Below are positions 17,842 to 26,039 of a DNA stretch of 64,000 nt, in pieces; within the stretch, counting starts at the first letter, position 1, and each line of letters opens with the position of its first letter. A program made the position numbers and the translations under genes. The stretch covers positions 3,305,501-3,369,500 of the forward strand of contig CP096134.1 in NCBI GenBank assembly GCA_023242925.1. Reading direction: 5' to 3'. The notes beneath the pieces are model-generated. The model had not been told where the DNA came from, ran no database searches, and saw only the letters and a list, made by a program, of their open reading frames with translations. The stretch is from Hyphomonadaceae bacterium JAD_PAG50586_4 (lineage in GTDB: Bacteria > Pseudomonadota > Alphaproteobacteria > Caulobacterales > Aquidulcibacteraceae).

Positions 17842-18809
17842 CAAAAAAGAAAGGCCTCGCCGTCTGGAGCGTCGGCGCGCATGCGCGCCGCAACCTCCTG
17901 CCTGCGATCGCGCTGACGGAGCATTGGCGCTTCGCCGGCTGCACGACACGTAACCGTGAAGCTGGTGCGTCAGCCGCGGCTGAGTATGGCGGGCGCTTCT
18001 ATGAAACGCCGGAAGCGATGCTCGCAGACACAAGCGTCGACGCCGTGCTGCTGGCGGGCCCCAACGGTGTGCATTTCGACCAAGCGAAAGCGGCGCTCAG
18101 CGCCGGCAAACACACTCTTGTCGAAAAAAGCATGTGTCCGAAACACTCGCAAACGTTGGAGTTAGCCGCGCTGGCGCAAGCGAAAAATCTCGTCCTGGCC
18201 GAGTGCTTCATGTATTTGCACCATCCGCAATTCGCGGCCCTGCGCGCTAGAGCGGCGGATACCGAGCGCTATGGGCCGGTGAGGAGCGTCACAGCTCGCT
18301 TCGGCTTCCCGCACCTGCCGCCGAACGACATTCGCTATAGTAAGGCGCTTGCCGGCGGCTCACTGTCGGATGCCGGGGCCTATTGCATTTCGAGCCTATC
18401 ACAATTCGCAAGAAATACGTCCGTACATTGGGCGCGCACCGATCAAGCGGCCCCGTTCGAGGTGGACATTGGTGGGGTCGCCACCCTCGATCTCGACGGC
18501 GTGACTGGCATTGCTGACTGGGGCTTCGGGCGCTCCTACCAAAGCGAAATCGAAGTGTGGTGCGCGCGCGCCGTGCTCAGGGCGCGGCGCGTGTTCGCCA
18601 AACCACCGGAATTGGTGACATCAATTGTCGTGACGGACACGATGGGCGAGATCACAGAAATTCCGGTCCAGCCCGCCAACCATTTTGTGACGATGTTCGA
18701 CGCGATGGGCGCCGCCCTAGCCGATCCAGCTGCTCGTGTGGAGTTTGTGCAAGCGGCAGTGCGACAGTCAGCGCTGCTTGATGCTGTAAGAAAGCACGCC
18801 TCGCTCTAA
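17838..18809 (+). CDS. Gfo/Idh/MocA oxidoreductase, probable NDP-hexose 3-ketoreductase
   Basis: A 323-residue NAD(P)-dependent sugar oxidoreductase. The N-terminal Rossmann part (GLAVWSVGAHARRNLLPAI) is followed by the LLAGPNGVHFDQAKAALSAGKH block and EKSM, replacing the usual EKP. The C-terminal GFO_IDH_MocA_C part contains GGSLSDAGAYC. It is joined to the 2,3-dehydratase by an ATGA overlap. In deoxysugar pathways this dehydratase is always paired with a 3-ketoreductase of this family, which supports the specific assignment. The 3' end overlaps the convergent GtrA gene by about 40 bases. Confidence 0.85.
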   Translation: MTKKKGLAVWSVGAHARRNLLPAIALTEHWRFAGCTTRNREAGASAAAEYGGRFYETPEAMLADTSVDAVLLAGPNGVHFDQAKAALSAGKHTLVEKSMCPKHSQTLELAALAQAKNLVLAECFMYLHHPQFAALRARAADTERYGPVRSVTARFGFPHLPPNDIRYSKALAGGSLSDAGAYCISSLSQFARNTSVHWARTDQAAPFEVDIGGVATLDLDGVTGIADWGFGRSYQSEIEVWCARAVLRARRVFAKPPELVTSIVVTDTMGEITEIPVQPANHFVTMFDAMGAALADPAARVEFVQAAVRQSALLDAVRKHASL

Positions 18810-19226
18810 TCGCGATCTCGCCGGTGCGAATACCCAGAAGCGTTGCAGGAGAAACGACACAGTGGCCATGGCGCACACCACTAAGAATTGAAACACCGTT
18901 AGATTCACATGGGCGTGGACGGCCCAATTCAACAGCAACGCCTGCGCCACGTATATGCAGAAATAAAGCACCGCATATTTCCAAATGGAACGACGCCAGT
19001 GTTCGTGGTGTTGGAAGGTCCAAGCGCGATTGGCAACGAAGCTCAGCGCCAGCGCGCCGACGTAACCGATCGTCATGGCGGTCATAGGCGCGACGCCGCG
19101 CACCAGCAGCGCGAGGAAGATCACATAGGCGGAGAGATTGAGCGCGACTCCGACCGCAATAAACCGCCCTAACCTTTGGCTTTCCGCGCGGTTGAGGCAG
19201 TCCACTAGGCGCTTGCCGTTGCTCAT
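18768..19226 (-). CDS. GtrA-family membrane protein (probable lipid-linked sugar flippase)
   Basis: A 152-residue protein with four hydrophobic helices and the GtrA pattern: LGRFIAVGVALNLSAYVIFL at the start, SFVANRAWTFQ in the middle, and SFLLQRFWVF at the end. The family is thought to flip undecaprenyl-phosphate-linked sugars across the inner membrane. I start at the ATG at 19226 (MSNGKRL); a GTG lies 12 bases upstream. It sits on the minus strand between the ketoreductase and formyltransferase genes. With GtrB (20252) and a GT-C-like protein (21253) it completes a three-part periplasmic glycosylation set. Confidence 0.9.
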   Translation of the reverse strand: MSNGKRLVDCLNRAESQRLGRFIAVGVALNLSAYVIFLALLVRGVAPMTAMTIGYVGALALSFVANRAWTFQHHEHWRRSIWKYAVLYFCIYVAQALLLNWAVHAHVNLTVFQFLVVCAMATVSFLLQRFWVFAPARSRLERGVLSYSIKQR

Positions 19227-19328
19227 TCGCCCCACCACGCAATCCGCTGAAAAGCGGCCACTATCTCGCGTCTGGAGGTTCCTCTATACTGAGAGCCCGC
19301 GCCCACGCAACCAAGGACTCCGCCGACC

Positions 19329-20255
19329 GTGCCGACAGCGCCGACCCTTCTCGTCACAGGCTATAAGGGACTGCGCTTTGTGCAGGATCTGGCCGCGCGA
19401 GGCGTGAAGCCACGACGTGTGGTGTCGTATCGACAACGGGGCGACGCGTCGCACTCTTTCGATGCGTTGGCGGCGTACTGTAATAAAGCTGGCATCACGC
19501 TCGAAGAAACGAAGCATCCGAACCTGAGCGAGGATACGATCGCGTTTCTAGTCGGCTGGCAGTTTCTGTTGAAGGACCACCTTGACCGATGCGTGGTGTT
19601 TCACGATTCTGAGTTGCCGAAATTGCGAGGGTTTTCTCCCACCATCACAGCACTGCTGACCGGCGCAAACGAGCTTCACGTCACCGCGATCCAGCCGGCT
19701 GACGGTGTCGATACCGGACCAATCTATGGCGCCATCAAACGTCCGGCGGCAGCGGATATCACACTACGGGACCTGATTGAAACGCAAGCCGAGATGATGA
19801 CGGATCTCTCGGTCGAACTTCTTAAGCGCGTGGATGCAGGCACACTGAGGGCAGCGGCGCAGTCTGATCGTGGAGATACGTATAGCCTTTGGCGTGACCA
19901 CTTGGATTATTTTGTCGATTGGCGAAAAGCGGCGCCCGATATCGTGCGGCATATCCGGCTTTCTGGATTTCCGTACGAAGGCGCTAAGGGCGTACTCGAC
20001 GGCATGACGCTCACGATCGAAGCGGCTCAAGAGGGTCCGGACCTCGATTTTGGAAATCGCGACCCGGGCAAGTTCTGGCAGATCCTGGACGGACGGCCGC
20101 TCGTCGTCTGCGGCACGGGCACGATCTGGATCGACAGCGCGAAAACCGCGGATGGCCGGCCTTACGCGTTCAAGAAAGTGCGCGCCCGTTTCCTAACCGC
20201 CGACACGGCGTGGATTCACCAAGCGCTTCAACAGACCCAGAAAACACCGCAATGA
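19329..20255 (+). CDS. sugar N-formyltransferase-like protein
   Basis: A 308-residue protein of the formyltransferase fold (Fmt/ArnA/VioF superfamily), which uses N10-formyl-THF to formylate a sugar amine. The core block is CVVFHDSELPKLRGFSP (about 92-108), matching HxSLLPKYRG, and DGVDTGPIYG (about 134-143) carries the conserved Asp. The Asn two residues before the His in ArnA-type enzymes is replaced by Val. A C-terminal beta domain (GRPLVVCGTGTIWI) is as in Fmt_C. The start is GTG at 19329, and the stop overlaps the GtrB start (ATGA). The neighbouring C4-aminotransferase suggests the 4-amino group is formylated. Confidence 0.8.
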   Translation: MPTAPTLLVTGYKGLRFVQDLAARGVKPRRVVSYRQRGDASHSFDALAAYCNKAGITLEETKHPNLSEDTIAFLVGWQFLLKDHLDRCVVFHDSELPKLRGFSPTITALLTGANELHVTAIQPADGVDTGPIYGAIKRPAAADITLRDLIETQAEMMTDLSVELLKRVDAGTLRAAAQSDRGDTYSLWRDHLDYFVDWRKAAPDIVRHIRLSGFPYEGAKGVLDGMTLTIEAAQEGPDLDFGNRDPGKFWQILDGRPLVVCGTGTIWIDSAKTADGRPYAFKKVRARFLTADTAWIHQALQQTQKTPQ

Positions 20256-21244
20256 CTGCCTACCACTGCACCCTTGCCTCAGATCTCCCGGCGGACGCAT
20301 TGGACGTGCGGCACAGACAAAACGAGATCGCCGTCATTGTACCCGTGTATCAAGGAAAGGCGATGCTGGAAGAGTTGTGCCGCCGCCTTGTCGCGACGCT
20401 ATCAACGCTCACTCAAGAATTCTCGATCATTCTCGTTGATGATGCGAGTCCCGATAAGCCATGGTCGCTCATGCAGACGCTCGGCAAACAGGACACGCGC
20501 ATCAAGGCGATCCGGCTCTGTCGCAATTTCGGTCAGCACTCCGCGCTGACCGCCGGCATCGATTACGCCTATGCGCGCTGGTACGTGATCATGGATTGCG
20601 ACCTGCAGGACGCGCCGGAAGACATTGCAGCACTCTACAAGAAAGCCGTCGAAGGCCATCACGTCGTGACTGCTTATCGCGCCAAGGAAGGCCACGACTT
20701 GGGCAAGCGCGCGCTGTCGTTTCTGTTCTACAAGATGTTTCAGACGCTTTCGGGCGTACACCTCGATCCGAACGTTGGTAATTTTCGCGTGTTTTCGCAT
20801 GCTGTGGCAGAAGGGTTTCGCGGAATTCGCGAGCGCGCGCGGTTCGTGCCGGCCTCCTTTGAATGGATGGGTTTTGAGCAGGTGTTCGTGGAAGTTCCGC
20901 ACCACAATCGCGCCGAAGGCAGGTCGTCCTACTCGCTGCGCAAACTCCTAACGCTGGCGATCGATACGGTCCTGGCCCACTCGCAGGTCCCGCTGAAATT
21001 CGTGGTCGGCGCGGGTATTGCGATGTCGCTCTTTTCGTTCGTCGCGGCAATCATCGTGTTCGGGCGCGCGCTTTTCTTCGGCTACGACGTCGACGGCTGG
21101 GCAAGCTTGTTCGTCGCTAGCATGTTCCTCGGCAGCGTGCAGATTGCCCTCCTCGGCATTGTCGGCATATATGTCGGGCGCACCTTTGAGGAAACGAAGC
21201 GTCGCCCGCTCTATATTGTCGGCGAGAAATTGAATCTCGACTGA
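20252..21244 (+). CDS. GtrB-type polyprenyl-phosphate glycosyltransferase (GT2)
   Basis: A 330-residue GT2 enzyme with two C-terminal transmembrane helices. The N-terminus has IAVIVPVYQGKAMLEELCRR, SIILVDDASPDKPW, the metal-binding MDCDLQDAPEDI and SSYSLRKLLTLAID, the usual GtrB/DPM1 motif before the membrane part. Hydrophobic helices lie at about 250-275 and 290-312. Such enzymes move a sugar from an NDP donor to undecaprenyl phosphate on the cytoplasmic face. The gene is fused to the formyltransferase by an ATGA overlap, so its donor is likely the N-formylated sugar (inference). Confidence 0.9.
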   Translation: MTAYHCTLASDLPADALDVRHRQNEIAVIVPVYQGKAMLEELCRRLVATLSTLTQEFSIILVDDASPDKPWSLMQTLGKQDTRIKAIRLCRNFGQHSALTAGIDYAYARWYVIMDCDLQDAPEDIAALYKKAVEGHHVVTAYRAKEGHDLGKRALSFLFYKMFQTLSGVHLDPNVGNFRVFSHAVAEGFRGIRERARFVPASFEWMGFEQVFVEVPHHNRAEGRSSYSLRKLLTLAIDTVLAHSQVPLKFVVGAGIAMSLFSFVAAIIVFGRALFFGYDVDGWASLFVASMFLGSVQIALLGIVGIYVGRTFEETKRRPLYIVGEKLNLD

Positions 21245-21252
21245 TCCCGCGA

Positions 21253-23028
21253 TCAGGGTTGCGGGGGTGGTGTCAGGCAGGTCATCCCGGCTTCCGGCAT
21301 GTTAGCGATTGTCGTGGGATCAATCTCCGCCTCCGTGACCGCATCGATCAAACCTTGCTGCGTGGTCGCCGTGAGCACGACGCGCGTCGGAGTTTGACTC
21401 ATGTCCAACACTTCGAACGTCGAGTTTTGCAGATCGGAATTCGCCACGAAGGGCAAGGCAACCAGCGCTTCGTTAAAGGTCTCGGCGCGGAAAAACAAAT
21501 AGCGCTTGTCGCGCTCAAGGTTCATCTGCGTGGCCTCCCACGGGTCCGCCGGTGTTAGCCCTCTGAAAATGGCCTGACACGTGTTATCGGAATCGACATA
21601 CCCGTAACGCGGCATGACGACATCCCGTCCGTACACACGCGAGGCAGCGTACCAGAGTTTCGCCCACGTCAAATAGGGTATGCCGCTGTGCTGGATGAAC
21701 GTCCATTTGCTGTGAACGACAATGCCATCGAGCATAGAGAGTTGGTCGGGCGGGATTGTGCTGACGACGCGGTTATAGAGAAACACTTCGGGAAAGTGCG
21801 TTGCGCGCGCGTGCTCCTCCTTGCGCATCACGATGGCCCCGAGCAGCGCCGCCGATAACACACCCACGGCAACGTGGCGGAAGCGCAACTCCACGAACCG
21901 CGCCAGCATCAAGTGGATGACCGAAACTAGAACGTAGGCGAACATCGGCCCGAAGAAAAACGAAGACGGATAGACGTACCGCGCCTGCGGCGCTGAACCG
22001 AGCGTGTAAAACAAGAAGAAATAAAGAATGCCGATCAGACACATGCTCATAATACGGAAATCGCGCAGCCACAGCGCGCGGCCGATCATACCAAGCCACC
22101 GGCCCTGACTGTCCTTCCCGATTGCGCGACCGTGATTGGCGATGGCGAACACGAAAGCGAGGACGATGATTGAAATCGTGATCACCGCACCAAGCGCATA
22201 CAACTCAAACCATTGGTTCACGATATGCGATCCGACGTACGGCGACATATAACCGAACATGGCCGCGAGTTCGTTCAGGAAAGCGGCAGGATCCAGCGAC
22301 GGTGAAAGCCCAGACTTGTCGATGTAAGATTGGCGAATAGCGGCGGTGGGCAAATAGGAATAAAATGCAGCCGCTCCGACCGCGGCCAAGACGGCCAGGA
22401 CGCGCCACCACCGGTGCTTCAGTTCGCTCCAGCGCTGGTAACCGAAGAACAGGAGCGGCAATGGCATATAGCCGAACGCGAGGCGGTCCGCGTGGGTGAA
22501 CGCGATCAGCAACGCCAGCAGCAGCACGAACGGAAGCGTGAAATGCTTGTTGCGGTAGGCGTTGTCGATCAGCAAAAACGCGACGCCGATAAACAGCACA
22601 TCCAGCACGACATAGGACGAGTTCACACTGAAGAATATCTGCGCCTGGATCGGCAACACCCATGGCAGGATCGCACCGACGGCGGCGGTGATCTTCGAAA
22701 AGCGGAAAGTACGCCGCGCAACGAAGTAGAATACGACCGAGACAAGCACTGCCTGAAGCAGGATCAAAAATTTCGGCAGGAAGTAGCCGGAATAGAGCCC
22801 CATCGTTGCGTAGAGCGTCTCACGGTAAAACAGGAATAAGTTTTGTGTCAGATAATAGTTGGGCTCGTTATCGATGACCTTGTGCAGCAGGTACGGATCG
22901 TCATGGTAGAGAACGTCAGCCCAATGCACGAGGGCGAAGTGCACTGCAAAGATGAACGCGGCCGCAAGCACCAACGGCGCGAGGGCGGCGGGTGCAACGA
23001 AACGCTTCAGCATATTGCTCAGCTTCAT
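21253..23028 (-). CDS. polytopic membrane GT-C-like glycosyltransferase
   Basis: A 591-residue protein with about 10-12 transmembrane helices, and an acidic YHDDPYLLH motif in the first periplasmic loop (about residues 41-49), as in GT-C enzymes that use lipid-linked sugars. The C-terminal 150 residues (from about VVSTIPPDQLSML) are soluble and probably periplasmic. It is the third gene of a minus-strand set rmlB-rmlA-GT-C with 9-bp gaps. With GtrA and GtrB nearby, it would be the transferase of a three-component system. No Pfam family could be fixed by eye. Confidence 0.7.
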   Translation of the reverse strand: MKLSNMLKRFVAPAALAPLVLAAAFIFAVHFALVHWADVLYHDDPYLLHKVIDNEPNYYLTQNLFLFYRETLYATMGLYSGYFLPKFLILLQAVLVSVVFYFVARRTFRFSKITAAVGAILPWVLPIQAQIFFSVNSSYVVLDVLFIGVAFLLIDNAYRNKHFTLPFVLLLALLIAFTHADRLAFGYMPLPLLFFGYQRWSELKHRWWRVLAVLAAVGAAAFYSYLPTAAIRQSYIDKSGLSPSLDPAAFLNELAAMFGYMSPYVGSHIVNQWFELYALGAVITISIIVLAFVFAIANHGRAIGKDSQGRWLGMIGRALWLRDFRIMSMCLIGILYFFLFYTLGSAPQARYVYPSSFFFGPMFAYVLVSVIHLMLARFVELRFRHVAVGVLSAALLGAIVMRKEEHARATHFPEVFLYNRVVSTIPPDQLSMLDGIVVHSKWTFIQHSGIPYLTWAKLWYAASRVYGRDVVMPRYGYVDSDNTCQAIFRGLTPADPWEATQMNLERDKRYLFFRAETFNEALVALPFVANSDLQNSTFEVLDMSQTPTRVVLTATTQQGLIDAVTEAEIDPTTIANMPEAGMTCLTPPPQP

Positions 23029-23037
23029 GCGCGCCTC

Positions 23038-23928
23038 TCAGGAAAAGCTGAGGAGTGGCGGCGGGCTCTGCACCAAGTCGAGCAGATGGCGTCCGTATTC
23101 TGTATTCTCCATCGCCTTAGCGGCGTCCTGCAAGGCAGCGCGATCTATGTAACCAAGCACAAACGCGATCTCCTCAAGGCATGCGATTTTAAGCCGCTGG
23201 CGCTGCTCAAGTGCGCGGACGAAGGACGCGGCTTCAAGCAAGCTCTCGTGCGTGCCTGTGTCAAACCACGCGTAGCCACGTCCAAGCAATTCGACCGACA
23301 AGTCGCCACGCTCTAGGTAGGCTTGATTCACACTCGTGATTTCAAGCTCACCTCGCGCCGATGGCTTCACGCGCTTGGCGATGTCCACGACGTCAGCTCC
23401 GTAAAAATAGAGCCCTGTCACGGCCCAGCGGCTCGTAGGCACTTTGGGCTTTTCTTCAAGGCGCGCCGGCTTGCCGTGTTCGTCGAAGTGCACGATGCCG
23501 TACCGCTCAGGATCACTGACGCGATACGCGAATACGGTGGCGCCCTCGGTGCGCTTGGCGGCGCGCATGACCATTTCGGTCAAGCCATGGCCGTGAAAGA
23601 TGTTGTCGCCCAGAACGAGCGCGGCGGGTGAGCCCGCGAGAAACTCCTCGCCAAGAATAAACGCTTGCGCGAGCCCGTCGGGCGCTGGCTGCACCTTGTA
23701 GCTAAGCTTAACGCCCCATTGAGATCCGTTGCCCAACAGCCGTTCAAATGCGGCGATATCTTCTTTGTTGGTGATGATTAGTATCTCGCGGATGCCAGAT
23801 AGCATCAGCACCGAGAGCGGATAATAGATCATCGGCTTGTCAAAGACTGGCAGCAGCTGTTTGCACACGGCCATCGTAACCGGGTAGAGGCGCGTGCCCT
23901 TGCCCCCTGCCAGAATGATCCCCTTCAT
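23038..23928 (-). CDS. rmlA: glucose-1-phosphate thymidylyltransferase
   Basis: A 296-residue enzyme forming dTDP-glucose from glucose-1-phosphate and dTTP. The N-terminal nucleotidyltransferase signature is [16 protein letters not shown], followed by [30 protein letters not shown] and [14 protein letters not shown]. The length is normal for RmlA. It sits 9 bp downstream of rmlB and 9 bp upstream of the GT-C-like gene. No rmlC or rmlD is present, so the product is diverted from rhamnose to another deoxysugar. Confidence 0.97.
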   Translation of the reverse strand: MKGIILAGGKGTRLYPVTMAVCKQLLPVFDKPMIYYPLSVLMLSGIREILIITNKEDIAAFERLLGNGSQWGVKLSYKVQPAPDGLAQAFILGEEFLAGSPAALVLGDNIFHGHGLTEMVMRAAKRTEGATVFAYRVSDPERYGIVHFDEHGKPARLEEKPKVPTSRWAVTGLYFYGADVVDIAKRVKPSARGELEITSVNQAYLERGDLSVELLGRGYAWFDTGTHESLLEAASFVRALEQRQRLKIACLEEIAFVLGYIDRAALQDAAKAMENTEYGRHLLDLVQSPPPLLSFS

Positions 23929-23937
23929 GTTCTCACT

Positions 23938-25008
23938 CTATTTCTGCTCATGCGCTAACAAACCCAGACGCTGACCAGAATATCGCGCATCGCGGATCGG
24001 GCGCCACCAGGGCTCATTTTGGAGGTACCATTGCACGGTCCGCCGAAGGCCTTCCGCAAAATCGATCTCCGCTCGCCAGCCTAGCTCGCGCTCCAGCTTG
24101 GCCGGATCAATCGCGTAGCGGAAATCGTGGCCCGGCCTGTCTTTCACGTAACTAATGAGATCGGCGTACGGCGCACCAGACGCGCGTGGGCGTAACTCGT
24201 CCAGCTCGGCGCAGATGGCGCGCACAATTTCGATGTTGGTCACCTCATTGCGCGCACCGATATTGTAGGTATCGCCAATAGCGCCGTTCTGAACGACCGC
24301 AATGAGGGCGCTCACGTGATCTTCCACATATAACCAATCGCGGACATTGCGGCCGTCGCCATAGACGGGAAGCCTTTCCTCATGAACCGCATTGAGGATC
24401 GTCAAAGGAATAAGTTTTTCCGGGAACTGGTGTGGCCCGTAATTGTTCGAGCAGTTCGAAAGCACGATCGGCAAGCCATAGGTGTGACTCCAAGCCTTAG
24501 CGAGATGATCCGACGCGGCCTTGCTGGCCGAGTACGGCGAACGTGGATCGTAGGGCGTGCTCTCGTTAAAGGGCGGTGCGTCAAGACCTAGGCTGCCGTA
24601 GACCTCGTCCGTCGAGACGTGAAGGTAGCGCAGGGTTTTGACACCGTCTTCGGGCAAACCATCTCTGTACGCTCGCAACGCTTCTAACAGCGCATAACTG
24701 CCCTCGATATTCGAGCGGATAAATTCCGCCGGGCCCTCGATAGATCGGTCGACATGACTTTCGGCCGCCAAATGCATGACATGCTCGATGCGCTCCCGCC
24801 GCATCAGCGCAAGCATCGCATCTCCGTCGCAGATATCAGCGCGCACGAACCGATAGTTCGGGTAATCTTCTATGTCGGCGAGACTCGCGGGAACCGAAGC
24901 GTAGCTGACTTTGTCGACATTAACGACGCGCGTGCCGGCGTCGCGCGCCAAACGGCGGCAAAGGGCCGATCCAATAAAACCCATGCCGCCGGTGACCAAA
25001 ACGCGCAT
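23938..25008 (-). CDS. rmlB: dTDP-glucose 4,6-dehydratase
   Basis: A 356-residue SDR enzyme forming dTDP-4-keto-6-deoxyglucose. It has RVLVTGGMGFIGSALCRRL at the start, HLAAESHVDRSIEGP, STDEVYGSLG (catalytic Asp-Glu) and YSASKAASDHL (YxxxK), then GRNVRDWLYVEDH. I start at the ATG at 25008; an upstream ATG at 25041 adds eleven unlikely residues. It is the first gene of the rmlB-rmlA-GT-C set and divergent from the methyltransferase at 25269, with a 260-bp gap between. Confidence 0.97.
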   Translation of the reverse strand: MRVLVTGGMGFIGSALCRRLARDAGTRVVNVDKVSYASVPASLADIEDYPNYRFVRADICDGDAMLALMRRERIEHVMHLAAESHVDRSIEGPAEFIRSNIEGSYALLEALRAYRDGLPEDGVKTLRYLHVSTDEVYGSLGLDAPPFNESTPYDPRSPYSASKAASDHLAKAWSHTYGLPIVLSNCSNNYGPHQFPEKLIPLTILNAVHEERLPVYGDGRNVRDWLYVEDHVSALIAVVQNGAIGDTYNIGARNEVTNIEIVRAICAELDELRPRASGAPYADLISYVKDRPGHDFRYAIDPAKLERELGWRAEIDFAEGLRRTVQWYLQNEPWWRPIRDARYSGQRLGLLAHEQK

Positions 25009-25268
25009 TATCGGCCCAGTATTCCGCTGAAAGACGCACATATCCTATCGGATCGATTATTCGGGCGCAATGCGAGCGGGAGGCTGCCAAGCGCCTCCAT
25101 GTCTAGCTGCGTGCGCATTGCTGCCTCCCGTGCAAACAGATCAAAGCAGCGGTCTCGCCGCCGACCAACTTTGTGGGTGAAGATTCTTGGTTCGAACGCG
25201 TCGAACCTATTCCTTCCCGTGCGAGTTGGCGTAGCGCGCCGCACGCCAGCCGTGCTAAACGCATCGCG

Positions 25269-26039
25269 ATGGGACCGATCGGCCAGGCGCGGGACGCCTT
25301 CTCCGAAATTTATGCGAAGAACACGTGGGGCAAGGGCTCCGGCGTGGGCTCGGAGGTTGAGCACACGCGTGAGTATGTGGCGACGCTTGCGGCGTTCATG
25401 CGCGCACATCGCATCCGCTCCGTCGTCGATTTTGGCTGCGGCGATTGGCAATTCTCGCGCACGATCGATTGGAACGGCATTCAATATTCCGGGTTCGACG
25501 TCGTTCCCGCTTTGATCGAGGCAAACAAGGCGGCGTTCACAGCGCCGAACCTTAGCTTCCATCTCGTAACGGGCGGCGCACGGCTTCCAGCTGCGGATCT
25601 GCTCATCTGCAAGGATGTGCTGCAACATCTGCCCATCGTCGAAGTGCGCCGCTATTTGGCGATCTTCAAACGGCTCTACCCGCACATGCTTATCACCAAC
25701 GACGTGCGCCCCGAAGCCAATCTCAATATCGATATTCATCCCGGCCAGGCGCGGCCGTTGCGGCTTGATCTCGCGCCGTTTCGTGAGACGTTCGACGTGC
25801 TGCTGACGTGGGACGTCGATGCGTACGGGTATTGCTCAACCAAGCAGACTTGCCATTTGCGAGGCGGATCGGGCATGCGCCCGGCTTATGTGACGCTTAC
25901 CGACAAATCCGATCCGCCGGCCAAAGTTGCGGCGGCCAAGCGCGCGCTGATCGATATCGTGCGCGAAGCAATCAAAGATACGCCGCTGGCGCCGGTCGCG
26001 CGCTGGATATGGCGGCGGTTCAGGCCTTCACGCCCATAA
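25269..26039 (+). CDS. class I SAM-dependent methyltransferase
   Basis: A 256-residue protein with the SAM-binding core SVVDFGCGDWQFSRTIDW (about 52-69), then YSGFDVVPALIEANKA and LLICKDVLQHLPIVEVRRYL. The start is the ATG at 25269; an in-frame extension exists but lacks family-like sequence. It is convergent with the large glycosyltransferase gene, sharing about 20 bases at the 3' ends. It probably methylates a sugar or glycan end in this locus; the substrate is unknown. Confidence 0.82.
   Translation: MGPIGQARDAFSEIYAKNTWGKGSGVGSEVEHTREYVATLAAFMRAHRIRSVVDFGCGDWQFSRTIDWNGIQYSGFDVVPALIEANKAAFTAPNLSFHLVTGGARLPAADLLICKDVLQHLPIVEVRRYLAIFKRLYPHMLITNDVRPEANLNIDIHPGQARPLRLDLAPFRETFDVLLTWDVDAYGYCSTKQTCHLRGGSGMRPAYVTLTDKSDPPAKVAAAKRALIDIVREAIKDTPLAPVARWIWRRFRPSRP

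Noticed and set aside
15915..25008. Rhamnose pathway
   Set aside because: rmlA and rmlB are present but no rmlC or rmlD is seen; the neighbours point to a different deoxysugar.
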